Part shown: piece after piece, positions 23,407-33,049 of the stretch | Numbering within the stretch: the stretch's first letter is position 1 | Layout of the letters: every line of letters starts with the position of its first letter | Assembly (NCBI GenBank): GCA_022059125.1 | Contig: JAEUWY010000013.1 | Span: forward strand, 930,001-994,000 | DNA length: 64,000 nt | Reading direction: 5' to 3' | DNA from: Corynespora cassiicola | Taxonomy: Eukaryota; Ascomycota; Dothideomycetes; Pleosporales; Corynesporascaceae | Made by a program: the position numbers and the translations under genes | The notes under the pieces: generated by a model | What the model saw: the letters and a program-made list of their open reading frames with translations, nothing else | Told to the model about the DNA's origin: nothing | Database searches by the model: none

Positions 23407-24385
23407 TTACATGACGACGCACCCGCAGCAGCCTTTCTTCTCACCCTCCTCTTCCACGCCCATCTTGGAGATGCCGTTGGGGGGGCCGCCTTGGGGTGCG
23501 CCCGTGTATGATGACATTTCCTTGTTGTATCTGCGGATTTCTCGTACAATGTCGTAAAAGGCGTTGTCGACGTTGATGCGCGACTTGGCCGACGTTTCGA
23601 TGAACTTGCAGCCGAACTGGCGCGCGAGGTTCTGGCCCTCTGGAGGAGGGGGCATGTGAGCATTGAGGCGGCGGGGGAGGAAAGGCATTGCGCGGCGGTA
23701 CTTACCTTGTGTTGAAACCTGGCGCTCGCCGTCGAGATCGCACTTGTTGCCGACGACAATCATGGGAAAATAGTCCTTGTCCTTGACTCGCAGAATCTGC
23801 TGCTGGAAAGTCATGATTTCCTCGAAGCTTTGGCGGTCCGTTATCGAGTAGACGAGGAGGAAGCCCTCGCCTGTCCGCATGTACTGCTCCCGCATGGCCG
23901 AGTACTCCTCCTGGCCGGCCGTGTCGAGCACATCGAGAAGGGCGACCTCGTCATCGATGACACACTGCTTGCGGTACGAGTCTGGCGGCGAAGCATGGTT
24001 AGCAAAGGCAGAGAGGTCGGGAGGGCGGTACGCGATACGCGGCGGGTGTGCGGGCATGCGGCAAGTGAGGTGAGTGGATGGAGGAAGTGCAAGGCGCGAG
24101 GCGCGAGGCGCGAAGCAGCAGCAGCAGCAGCAGCAGGGTGGTTGTGGCGGTCATGTTTGGATGGATAGATGGGTGGATGGATCTCTCATGATGGCACTCA
24201 CCCTCAATGGTCGGGTCGTACTCGTCGACGAAATGGCTCTGGATCAGCTGGATGGTCAAGCACGACTTTCCCACGCCGCCGCCGCCGACCACGACGAGCT
24301 TGTATTCTCGGAGGAACTGGGACCCATGTCAGCGAGAGGAAGCCGGGAGCCCCCCAGGGCGGGCTCGACGCACCTTGGAAGCCAT
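23407..24385 (-). CDS. RAS1: RAS-type small GTPase
   Basis: Four exons on the minus strand, 24374-24385 (12 nt, MASK), 24202-24316, 23706-23981 and 23407-23639, encode 211 aa. Motifs: P-loop GGGGVGKS (15-22), switch I YDPTIEDSY, switch [14 protein letters not shown] and ETSAK for guanine recognition. The tail [10 protein letters not shown] has a farnesylation CAAX box (CVVM) preceded by a likely palmitoylated cysteine pair, so the protein should sit on the plasma membrane. It would control cAMP/PKA and MAPK signalling, growth polarity and conidiation, as known for fungal Ras1/RasA. The Gly and Gln positions altered in activated Ras are wild type. Intron 2 (23982-24201) carries a CAG repeat. 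Confidence 0.95.
24115..24136 (+). repeat. CAG trinucleotide repeat in RAS intron 2
   Basis: About seven tandem CAG units (plus-strand reading) inside the second intron of the RAS gene; read as CTG on the coding strand. Confidence 0.8.
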
Positions 24386-25944
24386 TGTTCAGGCCGTCAG
24401 TCAGGCCGGGAGGCAGAGTCGAGGGCACGCGCGATGAGCGGGCTCGGGACGGGGTGCGGTGAGGCTTGGTGGAAGGTTGAGGGTGGGAGGGTGCGGTGAG
24501 GTTGGACGGTCTGGGTGTGGACGGTTGGACGGTTGGCCAAATGAGGAGGCGGGAACGGGCTCCTGGGCAGGTCGCAGCGGCGGCAGGGCAAAGCAGCGGG
24601 CTCGCCTGGGGTGGAGCGGGCGCGGCGGGTCGACGGGCGGAGGCAGCAATTGACGGCGAGGGCTCGCACGGGCGTGCAGCTCGAGGGCAGCAGAGCAGCA
24701 GAGCAGCAGAGCAGCAGCGGTGCGGAGGGCTTTGGCTTTGGCTTTGGGGGGGAAGGGGTCTGGGTGGCGTGGAGCAGGCCGCGCAGGTCGAGCAGGTCGA
24801 GCAGAGTTGAGCAGCGTCGCGGGCGGCTTGGGCTTGGGCTTGGGGCAGACGCAGCAGAGCAGCAGGCAGAGCAGAGCAGCAGACGCCGACGCAGACGCAG
24901 ACGCAGCAGCAGTGCGGCAAGCAAAAACGACGCCTGGCATGGCCGGGCCTGATTCGCCCACGGGCGCGCGACCCACGCCCGGGCACAGACTGGCCGCTGC
25001 CCAGGAGCGCTGGCTGCACCACTGGCTCTGGCTGCACTGGCTGCACTGGCTGCGCTGCGAATGGGCCCGCCTGTCCCGGCCCTGCGCAGCCCGCAGCCCG
25101 CGCCCCCAGCGTCGCGCGCGCCCTGGGCCCTGGCCCTTTGGCCTCCCTCCCTGCGAGTCCCCTGTGACGGGCGACGGGCGACGGGCGACGGACGGTAGCT
25201 AGCTAGCTGCCCTGCCGCCGGCGCCCTGCGAACTCTCCCTCCCTCCACGCTCCGTACTGGCCTTTGTCGCCGCCCTGAGACCCGTACTCGTGCTTGTCCT
25301 GTCCTGTCCTGTCGTGCCCTGCCGTCGAGCCCTGCCCTGCCCTGCCCTGTCCTGTCCCGTCCTGGCCTCCGCCGCCGCCGCCGACGCCGCCGATCGCCGC
25401 CCCCGTCATGCCACAAGTGACTCCGCAACCTCCCAAGCACCACGGCCAGCACCACGGCACGGCAGCTTTACAGCTCCACGGCTCTCCAGCTCCCCAGCTC
25501 TCCAGCTCTCCAGCTCTACACCACCGCACTGCACCGCAGCCAGGACGCGGCTAGGGCGGCCGCGCGCCAGGCCCTGGTGGTGATGCCGGATGCTGTCACG
25601 GCAGTGGCCAGCCTGCGATCCACCACCCTCCGCGAACCATCACGGACGCGCCCTCTGCTCGTCCAATCGCGTCACATGACGGCCTCGTCCTGCGGCCTGG
25701 TCGCACACCACCTGCACGCAATGCCTGCCTATCGCCCTCTCCATCACATCACCTTCACCATCACCGTCACTTCTGCAGCCTTCGAGAAGCCCGCCGTCGC
25801 AAGCCCGCCACTGGCCCCGCCGTCCCTGCTGCCATCGCCGCCATCGCCGCACGTGAACATGGCCTGCCTGCCCAGGCGGCTACCCAGGTAGGTAAAGGTG
25901 CTCGGTATATAATATTCCTATTCCAGCTGCTCCCCATACATGCC
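24386..25944. other. repeat-rich RAS upstream region
   Basis: No gene supported in 1.6 kb. It is GC-rich and full of short tandem repeats: AGC/CAG units near 24687-24720, GACGCA-type repeats near 24885-24905, CTGGCTGCA-type near 25018-25060, GACGGGC units at about 25167-25195 followed by TAGC repeats, and a long CCTGT/CCTGC pyrimidine tract at about 25297-25370. A 352-codon minus-strand frame here is translated repeat (Arg/Ala/Pro/Ser) and I do not call it. The stretch probably contains the RAS promoter and 5' UTR. Confidence 0.6.
25297..25370 (+). repeat. CCTGT/CCTGC pyrimidine-rich pentamer tract
   Basis: Imperfect tandem pentamers, more than ten units, about 0.9 kb upstream of the RAS start codon. 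Strong purine/pyrimidine strand asymmetry. Confidence 0.75.
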
Positions 25945-27008
25945 TCACCCCGACGCCAGCTTGCCCGCCTCCGCGTCGGCCTGCTCTGCGTCGTCCTCGC
26001 CCTCGACAGCAACCCGCCGCCCCTGCACTGCCCGTTCCACCTCGCCCACCAGCGACTCCATGTACTCGACGTCACGTCCCACGAGCGTCACCGTGTTGTG
26101 CTCCTTGCCCCAGCGCGGGTAGCTGCCCACCTTGACGCCCCTGGCCTCGGTCCGCCCCGCCAGCTGCGTGAGGTACTCGGCGATGGCGCTCTCTGCCATG
26201 GGCGTCGAGATCAGGATGCGCGAGACGCCCTTGCCCTCGGGGTCCGTCAGCCGCGGCAGCAGTCGCGGCTTGAGTCCATCCAGCATCCTCTCAAACAGCC
26301 TGGGCACCCCGGGGAGAATGTGCACGTTGCCGTTCACACACGCGACCGGCACCCACAGCTCGTCGCTCACAAAGATGACCTGGTCCCCGTCCGCCAGCCT
26401 GTCGTCCAGCGGCAGTTCGATCATGCGCTTCTTCGCCGTCAGCGCCGCCGAGGGCGTGTCCCAGTCAAAGTTGGGCTGCGACTTGTGCGGCTTCGAGAGG
26501 CGCTTCATGCGTTCAAAGGCCGCCTCGTGCAGCTTCAACGGGAGTCCAAAGGCCTTGGCAATGGACTGGTACGTGATGTCGTCGTGCGTGGGCCCAATGC
26601 CCCCCGACGTGACGACAAAGTCGTAGTTGGTGCTCATGCGCCGCACCGCCTCGACAATCTCGCCCTCATCGTCGGCGATGACCTCGATGCGCCGCAGGTT
26701 GATGCCGAGCGAGAAGCAGAACTTGGCGAAGTAGGCCTGGCTGGGTCAGTCCCGTCTGTCGGCTCTGTCCAGCCACGGCCCTCTCTCCTTACCGAGTTTG
26801 TGTCGACCGTCTTGCCTCCCAGCACCTCGTCGCCAATGATGAGGCATGCGGCCGTGTGGATGAGCCCCTTCTCGTGGGTGGTGGCCGTGGCTGCGGCCAT
26901 GGCCGATGACGCTATCGACGGGAGCCGCGGAGCGTGGGCGGCGCGATGGGCGAAATTGGGGAGCGGGCGCGAAAGGTGGCGGGCTACCTGATTGAGCCTG
27001 CTGAACAT
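25945..27008 (-). CDS. CinA/MoaB-like molybdopterin-binding-domain protein
   Basis: Two exons, 26793-27008 and 25945-26736, encode 335 aa. The MoCF_biosynth fold (MoaB/Mog/CinA type) is shown by AACLIIGDEVLGGKTVDTNS at the exon 1 end and SGGIGPTHDDIT in exon 2, a motif that binds molybdopterin or nucleotide in this superfamily, plus HILPGVPRLFERML. The first ~36 residues are Arg/Ala/Ser/His-rich with no acidic residue, like a mitochondrial presequence; a second Met (MAAATATT) could give a cytosolic form. Fungal homologues resemble the N-terminal domain of FAD synthase-like or CinA proteins, whose true substrate is not settled. It shares a 267-bp promoter with the GMF gene. Confidence 0.85.
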
Positions 27009-27275
27009 CAGAGTTTCAGGGGGATATTGGGGAGCGGGCGCGCTGAGTAGCTAGTCGCAGGCGAGGGAGGCCGACTTCTAGAAAGGTCGTCGATGGAGCT
27101 CGCGCGGGGCGTTTCGGAAACGAAGCCCCGCCGCCGAACGACTCAGGGATCCCTCCGCGCCATTGCCCTTTTGTGCCTGCCCTCAGCCCTACCCCCTCCT
27201 TCGACGACACCGTCAGAGGCTATCACGACGTCGCGAAACGCCCTCGCAAACCTTGGAACCCTACGGGCCTTAGCC
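27009..27275. promoter_or_regulatory. bidirectional promoter, MoCF-domain gene and GMF gene
   Basis: Only 267 bp separate two divergent start codons, so both promoters overlap. GGGGAGCGGGCGCG repeats occur at about 26958 and 27030. No TATA box is evident. Confidence 0.5.
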
Positions 27276-27904
27276 ATGGCAAGTACCGCCCGCGTTCCTC
27301 TGTGTCCTGGCCCATGTCCGTCCGCACGCCTGCCCGCCGCCCTGCGCTGACTGCCCCCACCAGTCGTCCGAAGCCAGACTCTACACCTTCTCCCCCGAGA
27401 CGACGCAGAAGCTGCGCAAATTCCGCCTGGGCACGTCGCGCGCCAAAGACCCCCAGGCTGTCATCTGTACGCCTGCCACTCCTCCCCCCCGCCACCGGCG
27501 CTGATGCCCGTGCCCTTCCCCCAGATGAAATCGACAAGAAGACGCTCGAGATCCGGCCCGTCGACGACGACGTCTTCTCCGACGTGCAGAGCCTCGCCGA
27601 CGAGCTGCCTGACCATGCCCCGCGCTTCGTGCTGCTCAGCTACCCCCTGACCCTGGTGCGCTGCCTCGTGCAATGACGGTCCATGCGTGACACCTCGCTG
27701 AGAAGCCTGCAGGATTCCGGCCGCTTGTCGGTGCCCTACGTCATGCTGTACTACCTGCCCGTGACGTGCAACAACGAGGTCAAGATGCTGTATGCCGGCG
27801 CAAAGGAGCTGATGCGGAACACTGCCGAAGTCGGGAGGATCATCGAGATTGACAGTCCCGAAGACCTCGAAGACATCGAGGCGAAGCTCAAGGGCGACTC
27901 ATGA
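27276..27904 (+). CDS. AIM7: glia maturation factor (GMF/Aim7), ADF-H domain
   Basis: Four exons, 27276-27278 (ATG only), 27364-27466, 27525-27655 and 27713-27904, encode 142 aa, the usual GMF length. It is a single ADF homology domain: SEARLYTFSPETTQKLRKFRLG at the start, then RFVLLSYPLTL, SVPYVMLYYLP and KMLYAGAKELMRN. GMF binds Arp2/3 and promotes debranching of actin networks, at cortical patches in fungi. The first intron is of GC-AG type (donor GCAAGT, acceptor CCAG): any GT donor nearby breaks the frame, whereas GC joins ATG directly to TCGTCC. The stop is followed by a tail with no further coding. Confidence 0.9.
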
Positions 27905-29545
27905 GCCCGGCCGCAAGCCGGGCCACAACGTGGCGAGGAACGAGGGCCTAGCCTACCGAAAGCATATCGTCATTTACGAGCCCGGCGCGGGCACGGTGCC
28001 ATTAACTGGAAACGCGCCACCGCGGCCTTGGGCAGTTTGAGAGGCCATCCGTAGCCTGTTTGCATCTAGCACATCTTACATGTCGCCACACATGGCAAGG
28101 CATCGATGTCGTCGAGGCCAACTCTACTGCCCGGCACAGCTCAATCCCACCGTAGATGTCTCTCCAAACGTTGATTTGTGTTTCATCTCCACCTCCTGCG
28201 TCGGCATGCTTCCCCCACAGTTTCTCATTTCAACCTGTCTCCACCCAGCCAATCGTTCACCACCTGAGCTCGTCCATTCTTGGCACTAGCCTCCAAACTG
28301 GACAATCGCCCGCGAAAAACACGCCACGCCCTGAGCAGAAGGCGGCGGATCTTCAATTGTGTGATTTTGATATCGGAGTGACGGGGGGTGTTTTTTTTTT
28401 CAGGCGGACCTTCCTTCTCAAGCCAGCGCCCGTGTGTCGCTTCCCGTTGGGCTCTGTCCGCGCCGACCAGCCTTGGAACGAGCCAGCACTTGTGCCTAAG
28501 AATTGCCTCCATGACTACGGACAGCCCGAAAGGAAATCGAAGCATTCGTAAGAGAAGCGCATCTCGTCATGCTCCCTGCTGCACCACTTCTAGCGTCCGT
28601 CCATGTGAAAACCCTGCACTTGGCCAGATAACCGATCGAGCGCTAGGATATCGCGTTTAGAGAGAGGAGGGGCACTTCTCCTCCCACCAAGGGGGCTTGC
28701 TTCACCACCGCTCAGTACCACGCCTTTTCAATGGCCATCTCTCACCATTCAGCTTCGAAGACGATACCCATCGACCTTCGGAGTTGCTTCCAACTTGATA
28801 GCAACATGGCCATCAGTCTTCCCCCTCCCCCTCCCCTCGTTCCCCCTTTCAAAGTCCCGCGTAATCTCTGTTAAATACCCATCCGGTCAAGTTCGAAATG
28901 CAAAGATAGGGTCTTGTTGGACTTGCACGCACGTGTATCTGGCCTGTGTCGGCACAATCTCGCTACCCTTCTAAGCGGGAAAGGCTCGGGCCATGCTAAT
29001 CTAAAAGACCATCCAGCGAATCCTGCGGTGAAAGCGCCTCCAAGGAAGATACTGGTTTCTACAATCTCGCATCAAGGTTGGTTATTCATGACGGCTTCGC
29101 CGACCCGCCATTGGCTTTGCCTATGCACTCGGAAGCTGATGGAGCTTTCGGAAGTCGTGGTCACTCCACCTTCGACGATTTGGAGAGGAGGTGCATGACT
29201 CTTGGATCGCCATAAGAGCTCGAATATGTACAATGTTCGAAAAAATTACGCAGTCCTCGAGTCTTACTCTGTCCATGAGTCCAGCAACGGATGAAACCTG
29301 GGTAGTAAATCAAAGTGCCAGTATTTGTGGCCAAATAGTTCACATTCCATCAACCACAAAATTCATCGCTGGTCTTGAAAAAGATGCTTCGCTGCTCTCA
29401 TTTGCGGCCATTTACATACACAACTATTCGTCATGCTCCATAGCCACGCTAGAAGAGGAGGAAGGGGGGGGGGGAGGGGGGGACAAGAAAAAACATAACA
29501 AAGATCACACTGTTGGCCTCAAAACATGCTCATCATCCAACGACA
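27905..29545. other. intergenic region without recognised genes
   Basis: 1.6 kb between convergent genes, so it is mainly 3' flanking sequence. I see no domain-bearing frame. A T-run lies at 28391-28400, C-rich tracts at about 28820-28850, and a run of G13-A-G9 at about 29464-29486. Confidence 0.55.
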
Positions 29546-30247
29546 TTACTGGTGCCACGCCCTCACATGATCCTCGACTACAACGTTCTTCCAGCCACCT
29601 TCTCTTCTATAAATGCTCGCGCAGCCCCTGACAAAGCATCGATCGTGTTTTGCGTCACAGCCATGGAAATAAGCCTCGTCGTCTCGAAAACACATGGCGT
29701 GAGCCTCACAACCACTGACAAACTCCCTCTTGTGATGGTCTAGGCGCATGCTGTCGGGAAACCACTTTTGGCACGTCTGACACTGCTCTCGTTCCTTGTT
29801 GGCGTGCGCACTCACGGAGCGAGTTCCATTTGGTGCAACTGAGAAGCGCATGTGGTCGATGGCATGATTGGCCGCGAGATCTTGAAACACCGTGGCGGCT
29901 GCGTGCAGCATGGTATTCAAACTGCGTGGCGAGTTTGAAATGGCAATATCATTGGTCACGTTGTACTTGGTGAGGGCTCCTTGGTTGTTGTCGAGTTGCA
30001 GAGCATCGTTGTTATAGTCGTATATGTCGTGTCCCTTGGCCCGATGTACTTTGCTATGAGGACGGTGCCGATGAGGATTGCTGTATTGGTTTTGGAACCG
30101 CCCAGTGCCGTATCGAATACCCAGAGGCTCGGCAGAATCCGTGTATATGTGGTGATCCCGCGTTTTAGTGAGGTAGTATGGGTTGTGCAATCCGCAATAG
30201 TTTCCTCGCCCTTCGAAGAAATATCCACAAGATGTGCAGTACGGCAT
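29546..30247 (-). CDS. Cys/His-rich protein of unknown function
   Basis: One exon, 233 aa, ATG at 30247. The N-terminus starts MPYCTSCGYFF and has a Cys-x2-Cys, Cys, His pattern typical of a small zinc knuckle. The C-terminal third has CQTCQKWF, then CEAHAMCF, and a last finger-like unit in which Cys-x4-Cys is followed by DHVRAWH, i.e. a C2H2-like arrangement at the extreme C-terminus. The middle is Asn/His/Tyr-rich and looks disordered. This resembles many orphan fungal C2H2-like proteins, but I cannot name a family or target. The regular Cys/His spacing and clean start and stop argue that it is a real gene. Confidence 0.65.
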   Translation of the reverse strand: MPYCTSCGYFFEGRGNYCGLHNPYYLTKTRDHHIYTDSAEPLGIRYGTGRFQNQYSNPHRHRPHSKVHRAKGHDIYDYNNDALQLDNNQGALTKYNVTNDIAISNSPRSLNTMLHAAATVFQDLAANHAIDHMRFSVAPNGTRSVSAHANKEREQCQTCQKWFPDSMRLDHHKREFVSGCEAHAMCFRDDEAYFHGCDAKHDRCFVRGCASIYRREGGWKNVVVEDHVRAWHQ

Positions 30248-30938
30248 TGCGATGGCAGGGTAAGACGAGGCTGGTGGCCAAGGCTTTGTTCAGCTGACGA
30301 ACGATAAGTTGCGGATTGCCTAAGCGTTGTTGTCCACAAGGCTTGCTTCAACCGCCGTCCTTGGAGAGAGGGGTGACGAAATGAAAAAAAGGAGGAAGCA
30401 ATGCGAGGCATCTGAACTTTCGGGGTTCCGACTGGTCTGGAGATGCTGGATTATAAGTTGGTATCAAACACGCGGGTAAACCGGTGTCTTGGTCAGACGT
30501 CCTCCAGGCTGCATATATAGCTTTTGTTCACCGGTCCATCTCAGCCTGCCTCCATACCTCGACACCTGCACTGGGCATGGCGATCGTGACGACAGACCCA
30601 AGCATGATTACTTGCACACTCCAAATAAAAGCCAGTGTGTAGCTCTGTGATGTGAGAGGCATGAGGGGATCTTACCTCGCGACTATAGTTGGAATGTTTG
30701 TCTTATTATTTGCAGCCTTGATAAGTTTTGTGTCCCTTCATTCCGTCTACAACTGCCCTAATGTCTGGATACTACACACTGAGCTGGTACGAATCTCTGA
30801 TGGAAACAGCCTACATGGGGTACGATATTGTATACCATACATATTAGATGTGTATAATAAATAAATAGACGATACATCTGCAAAAAAAAACCTCCCTATA
30901 GAAGAATGGAAAAAACGGGAACAAAAAAGGCAGCAAAA
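30248..30938. other. intergenic region
   Basis: Upstream side of the Cys/His-rich gene and 3' side of the tRNA. A 70-codon hydrophobic frame at 30652-30864 (plus) has one possible membrane segment but nothing else to support it, and I do not call it. Confidence 0.45.
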
Positions 30939-31028
30939 AGGTCCTGCCCGGACTCGAACCGGGGTTACCGGAATTAGCAGGCGTTAACCTATCAAAATCC
31001 GGAGTGATAACCACTACACTACAGAACC
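30939..31028 (-). tRNA. tRNA-Gln (UUG) with an 18-nt intron
   Basis: On the minus strand the acceptor stem GGTTCTG (from 31028) pairs with CAGGACC. The D arm contains GTGTAGTGGTTATCAC, the anticodon stem CCGGA pairs with TCCGG, and the T arm is CCCGG-TTCGAGT-CCGGG. The anticodon loop reads TTTTGA, placing anticodon TTG at 34-36, then an 18-nt insert before position 38, the canonical site for tRNA introns. Mature length would be 72 nt before CCA addition. A T-run immediately after the 3' end serves as RNA polymerase III terminator. Confidence 0.92.
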
Positions 31029-33049
31029 CAGAGTCATTCGTGAAAAGTTTAGAAATATGCGAATAAAATAGTTTATATCTTCTATCAAATTCGATGGGTT
31101 GACAAGCACTTAGTTATGCAGCTGAGGGCTCAGCTTTGTGCTGTGGGGCAATAGACAAGCATGAACAAGCAACGTCACCCGCGGGCGGGGTAATGTCCAT
31201 AAGCGCTGCACTCATCAACATGTGTGATGAGCTTAACCCCATCACCGCATTGACCTCACATGACAACTAGCCAGAAGAATGGGATTCTAGATGTTTGGGA
31301 GAGATGCTGCTGGCAGTGTGCAAGAGTTGACAGTGGCCTAGACCCGCCAGAGACCTGCAATGGACCGACAGAAGCGCAGAGGGCATAGAAGCTAATGGCA
31401 AGTTGACAGCATGGCAAAGCAGGGTGAGCCGTGGATTGCACGGGTATAGCCATTATGGGTGGATTTGGCCGTGCGAAGAGTCTGTGCTGCATCGGATTGT
31501 TTTGTTTTGTCGCCTGTTGCATTTCGTATAAATGCTGCCAGATCGCACACAACAGACGGAGTCGTGCATAGAGGATGTGCACATGACGAGCTACTCGAGG
31601 CTACCCAGGTAGACGCTTCGGTGGCCTTCCAAGGTTGACAGACCAAGGGGCCAGTGCTCGGCGGGCTGGTAGTCGTGGGAGCAGACGAGTAGATGGGTAG
31701 ACGAGCAGACGGGTAGACGAGCAGACGGGCAGACGAGCAGCCAGGACATGGCCGCCCGTCGGTCGCCCAAGTTCCCTCTGGCGGTCGACACACCTGCCGC
31801 GGCGAGGCTGGCAGGCGGTGTACACGGAGAGGTGTATGGGATGCGCGCAAGATCAGCCAGCGCTGCTCCCGGGCCCGACGTGTTGGGAGCACGGCACCCT
31901 CACGTGATGCAGCCTGATTAAGGCGCCAGGCCTGATTGGCCTGGTGCCGTCGGCACTGCAACCATCGCCAGCATCGCCAGGCATGCCGCCCTCAACAAAG
32001 TCTCATCCCTCGCCGGGTGGCATGTCCCCGGGATGCCTCGCACGAGGGCATTGCCAAGCTGGGCACGAATCCTTGACGCCTTCATGCTTCCGCGGCACGC
32101 TGACTGACTCTGGCAGGCTGGTCCGCATCGCATCTACTGCCTCGTCCGACGCGCCGTGGCCTTGAGCTCCATCCAAAGGTGGACCGCCGACCCTCTGCCA
32201 GCCCCGTTTGGGAACTCCGTAGTGGCGGGAATGCCAGAGACCGCGATTTCTCCGAGGCGTTCGTGGACCGCGGCCCCAACGTTGAGTGTCCTGAGTGTCC
32301 TGAGCGTCCTACGCCGACATGTCTGACCCGTGGACATGGACAGCAGTGCCTGGCGCGCCGGCGTTTCCAGCTTGCCCACAGAAGAAACCCCAGATTGAAC
32401 CCGGTTCTCTCCAGACCTCGGGCCTGGCGGGAAGCCCCGGCAGCGCGAGTTCCCTCCGGACGAGACCCCGCCGCCGCCCTCGCACTATCCAAGCCGTTGC
32501 TTCGGCGTGCTTGAGGCCGGAGAACAGCGCCTTCCAAAATGGCGCAGGGCGCCCAGGCGCGTGATGGCGCTTCGCAGCCATGCCAATGTCTTGTGGTGGA
32601 GCTTGGGAGTGCTTGAGCGAATTCTTGTACCGCCACTAGGGCTTATGCCGCACTTCCGGCTCCCTGCAGAGCCGCAACACCTTGGCCTGTGCATGCGGCC
32701 CACAACGGTTCGTCATCAACATAGGCTGGCGTGCTGGAAGAGATTGCTTTTGACATCAGCTGCCCTGTCAGAAATCGCCGTAGCCATGCCTGGCCTTTGC
32801 TGCCTCCACACCGCCCATGTCCTCGCTGGGGTTGCCTCCTCCGGGGCTCCGTCGTAGATACTCCACAATGGGGGATAGCAGGCAAACCGTCCAACTAGCG
32901 GTCCGATAACTCTACTCAGTAAGCGCCCACATCGTCTTAGTGTGGGGAGAAATTGTCCATTACAAGTACCGCCTGCCCTCCCCTCTCTCGTCCTGCCAGG
33001 TCGAACTCCCCTCTGCGTCTTGGAACACCAGTTTTTCTTCTCTTTGGCC
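31029..33049. other. GC-rich intergenic region
   Basis: 2 kb with overlapping open frames on both strands between 31.3 and 32.9 kb, none with a recognisable domain. It holds a 16-bp tandem repeat at 31681-31740. The last few hundred bases are the sugar transporter promoter. Confidence 0.5.
31681..31740 (+). repeat. 16-bp tandem repeat (GGGTAGACGAGCAGAC)
   Basis: About three and a half copies with few mismatches. Function unknown; it lies in non-coding sequence. Confidence 0.8.

Noticed and set aside
24397..25455. 352-codon minus-strand frame upstream of RAS
   Set aside because: Translated tandem repeats (Arg, Ala, Pro, Ser); overlaps the RAS first exon region in another frame.
26098..26991. 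297-codon plus-strand frame
   Set aside because: Exact antisense shadow of the MoCF-domain gene.
30652..30864. 70-codon hydrophobic frame
   Set aside because: One membrane-like segment only; low-complexity AT-rich setting and no homology I recognise.
32082..32636. 184-codon minus-strand frame and its plus-strand partners
   Set aside because: Mutually overlapping GC-rich frames with no domain.
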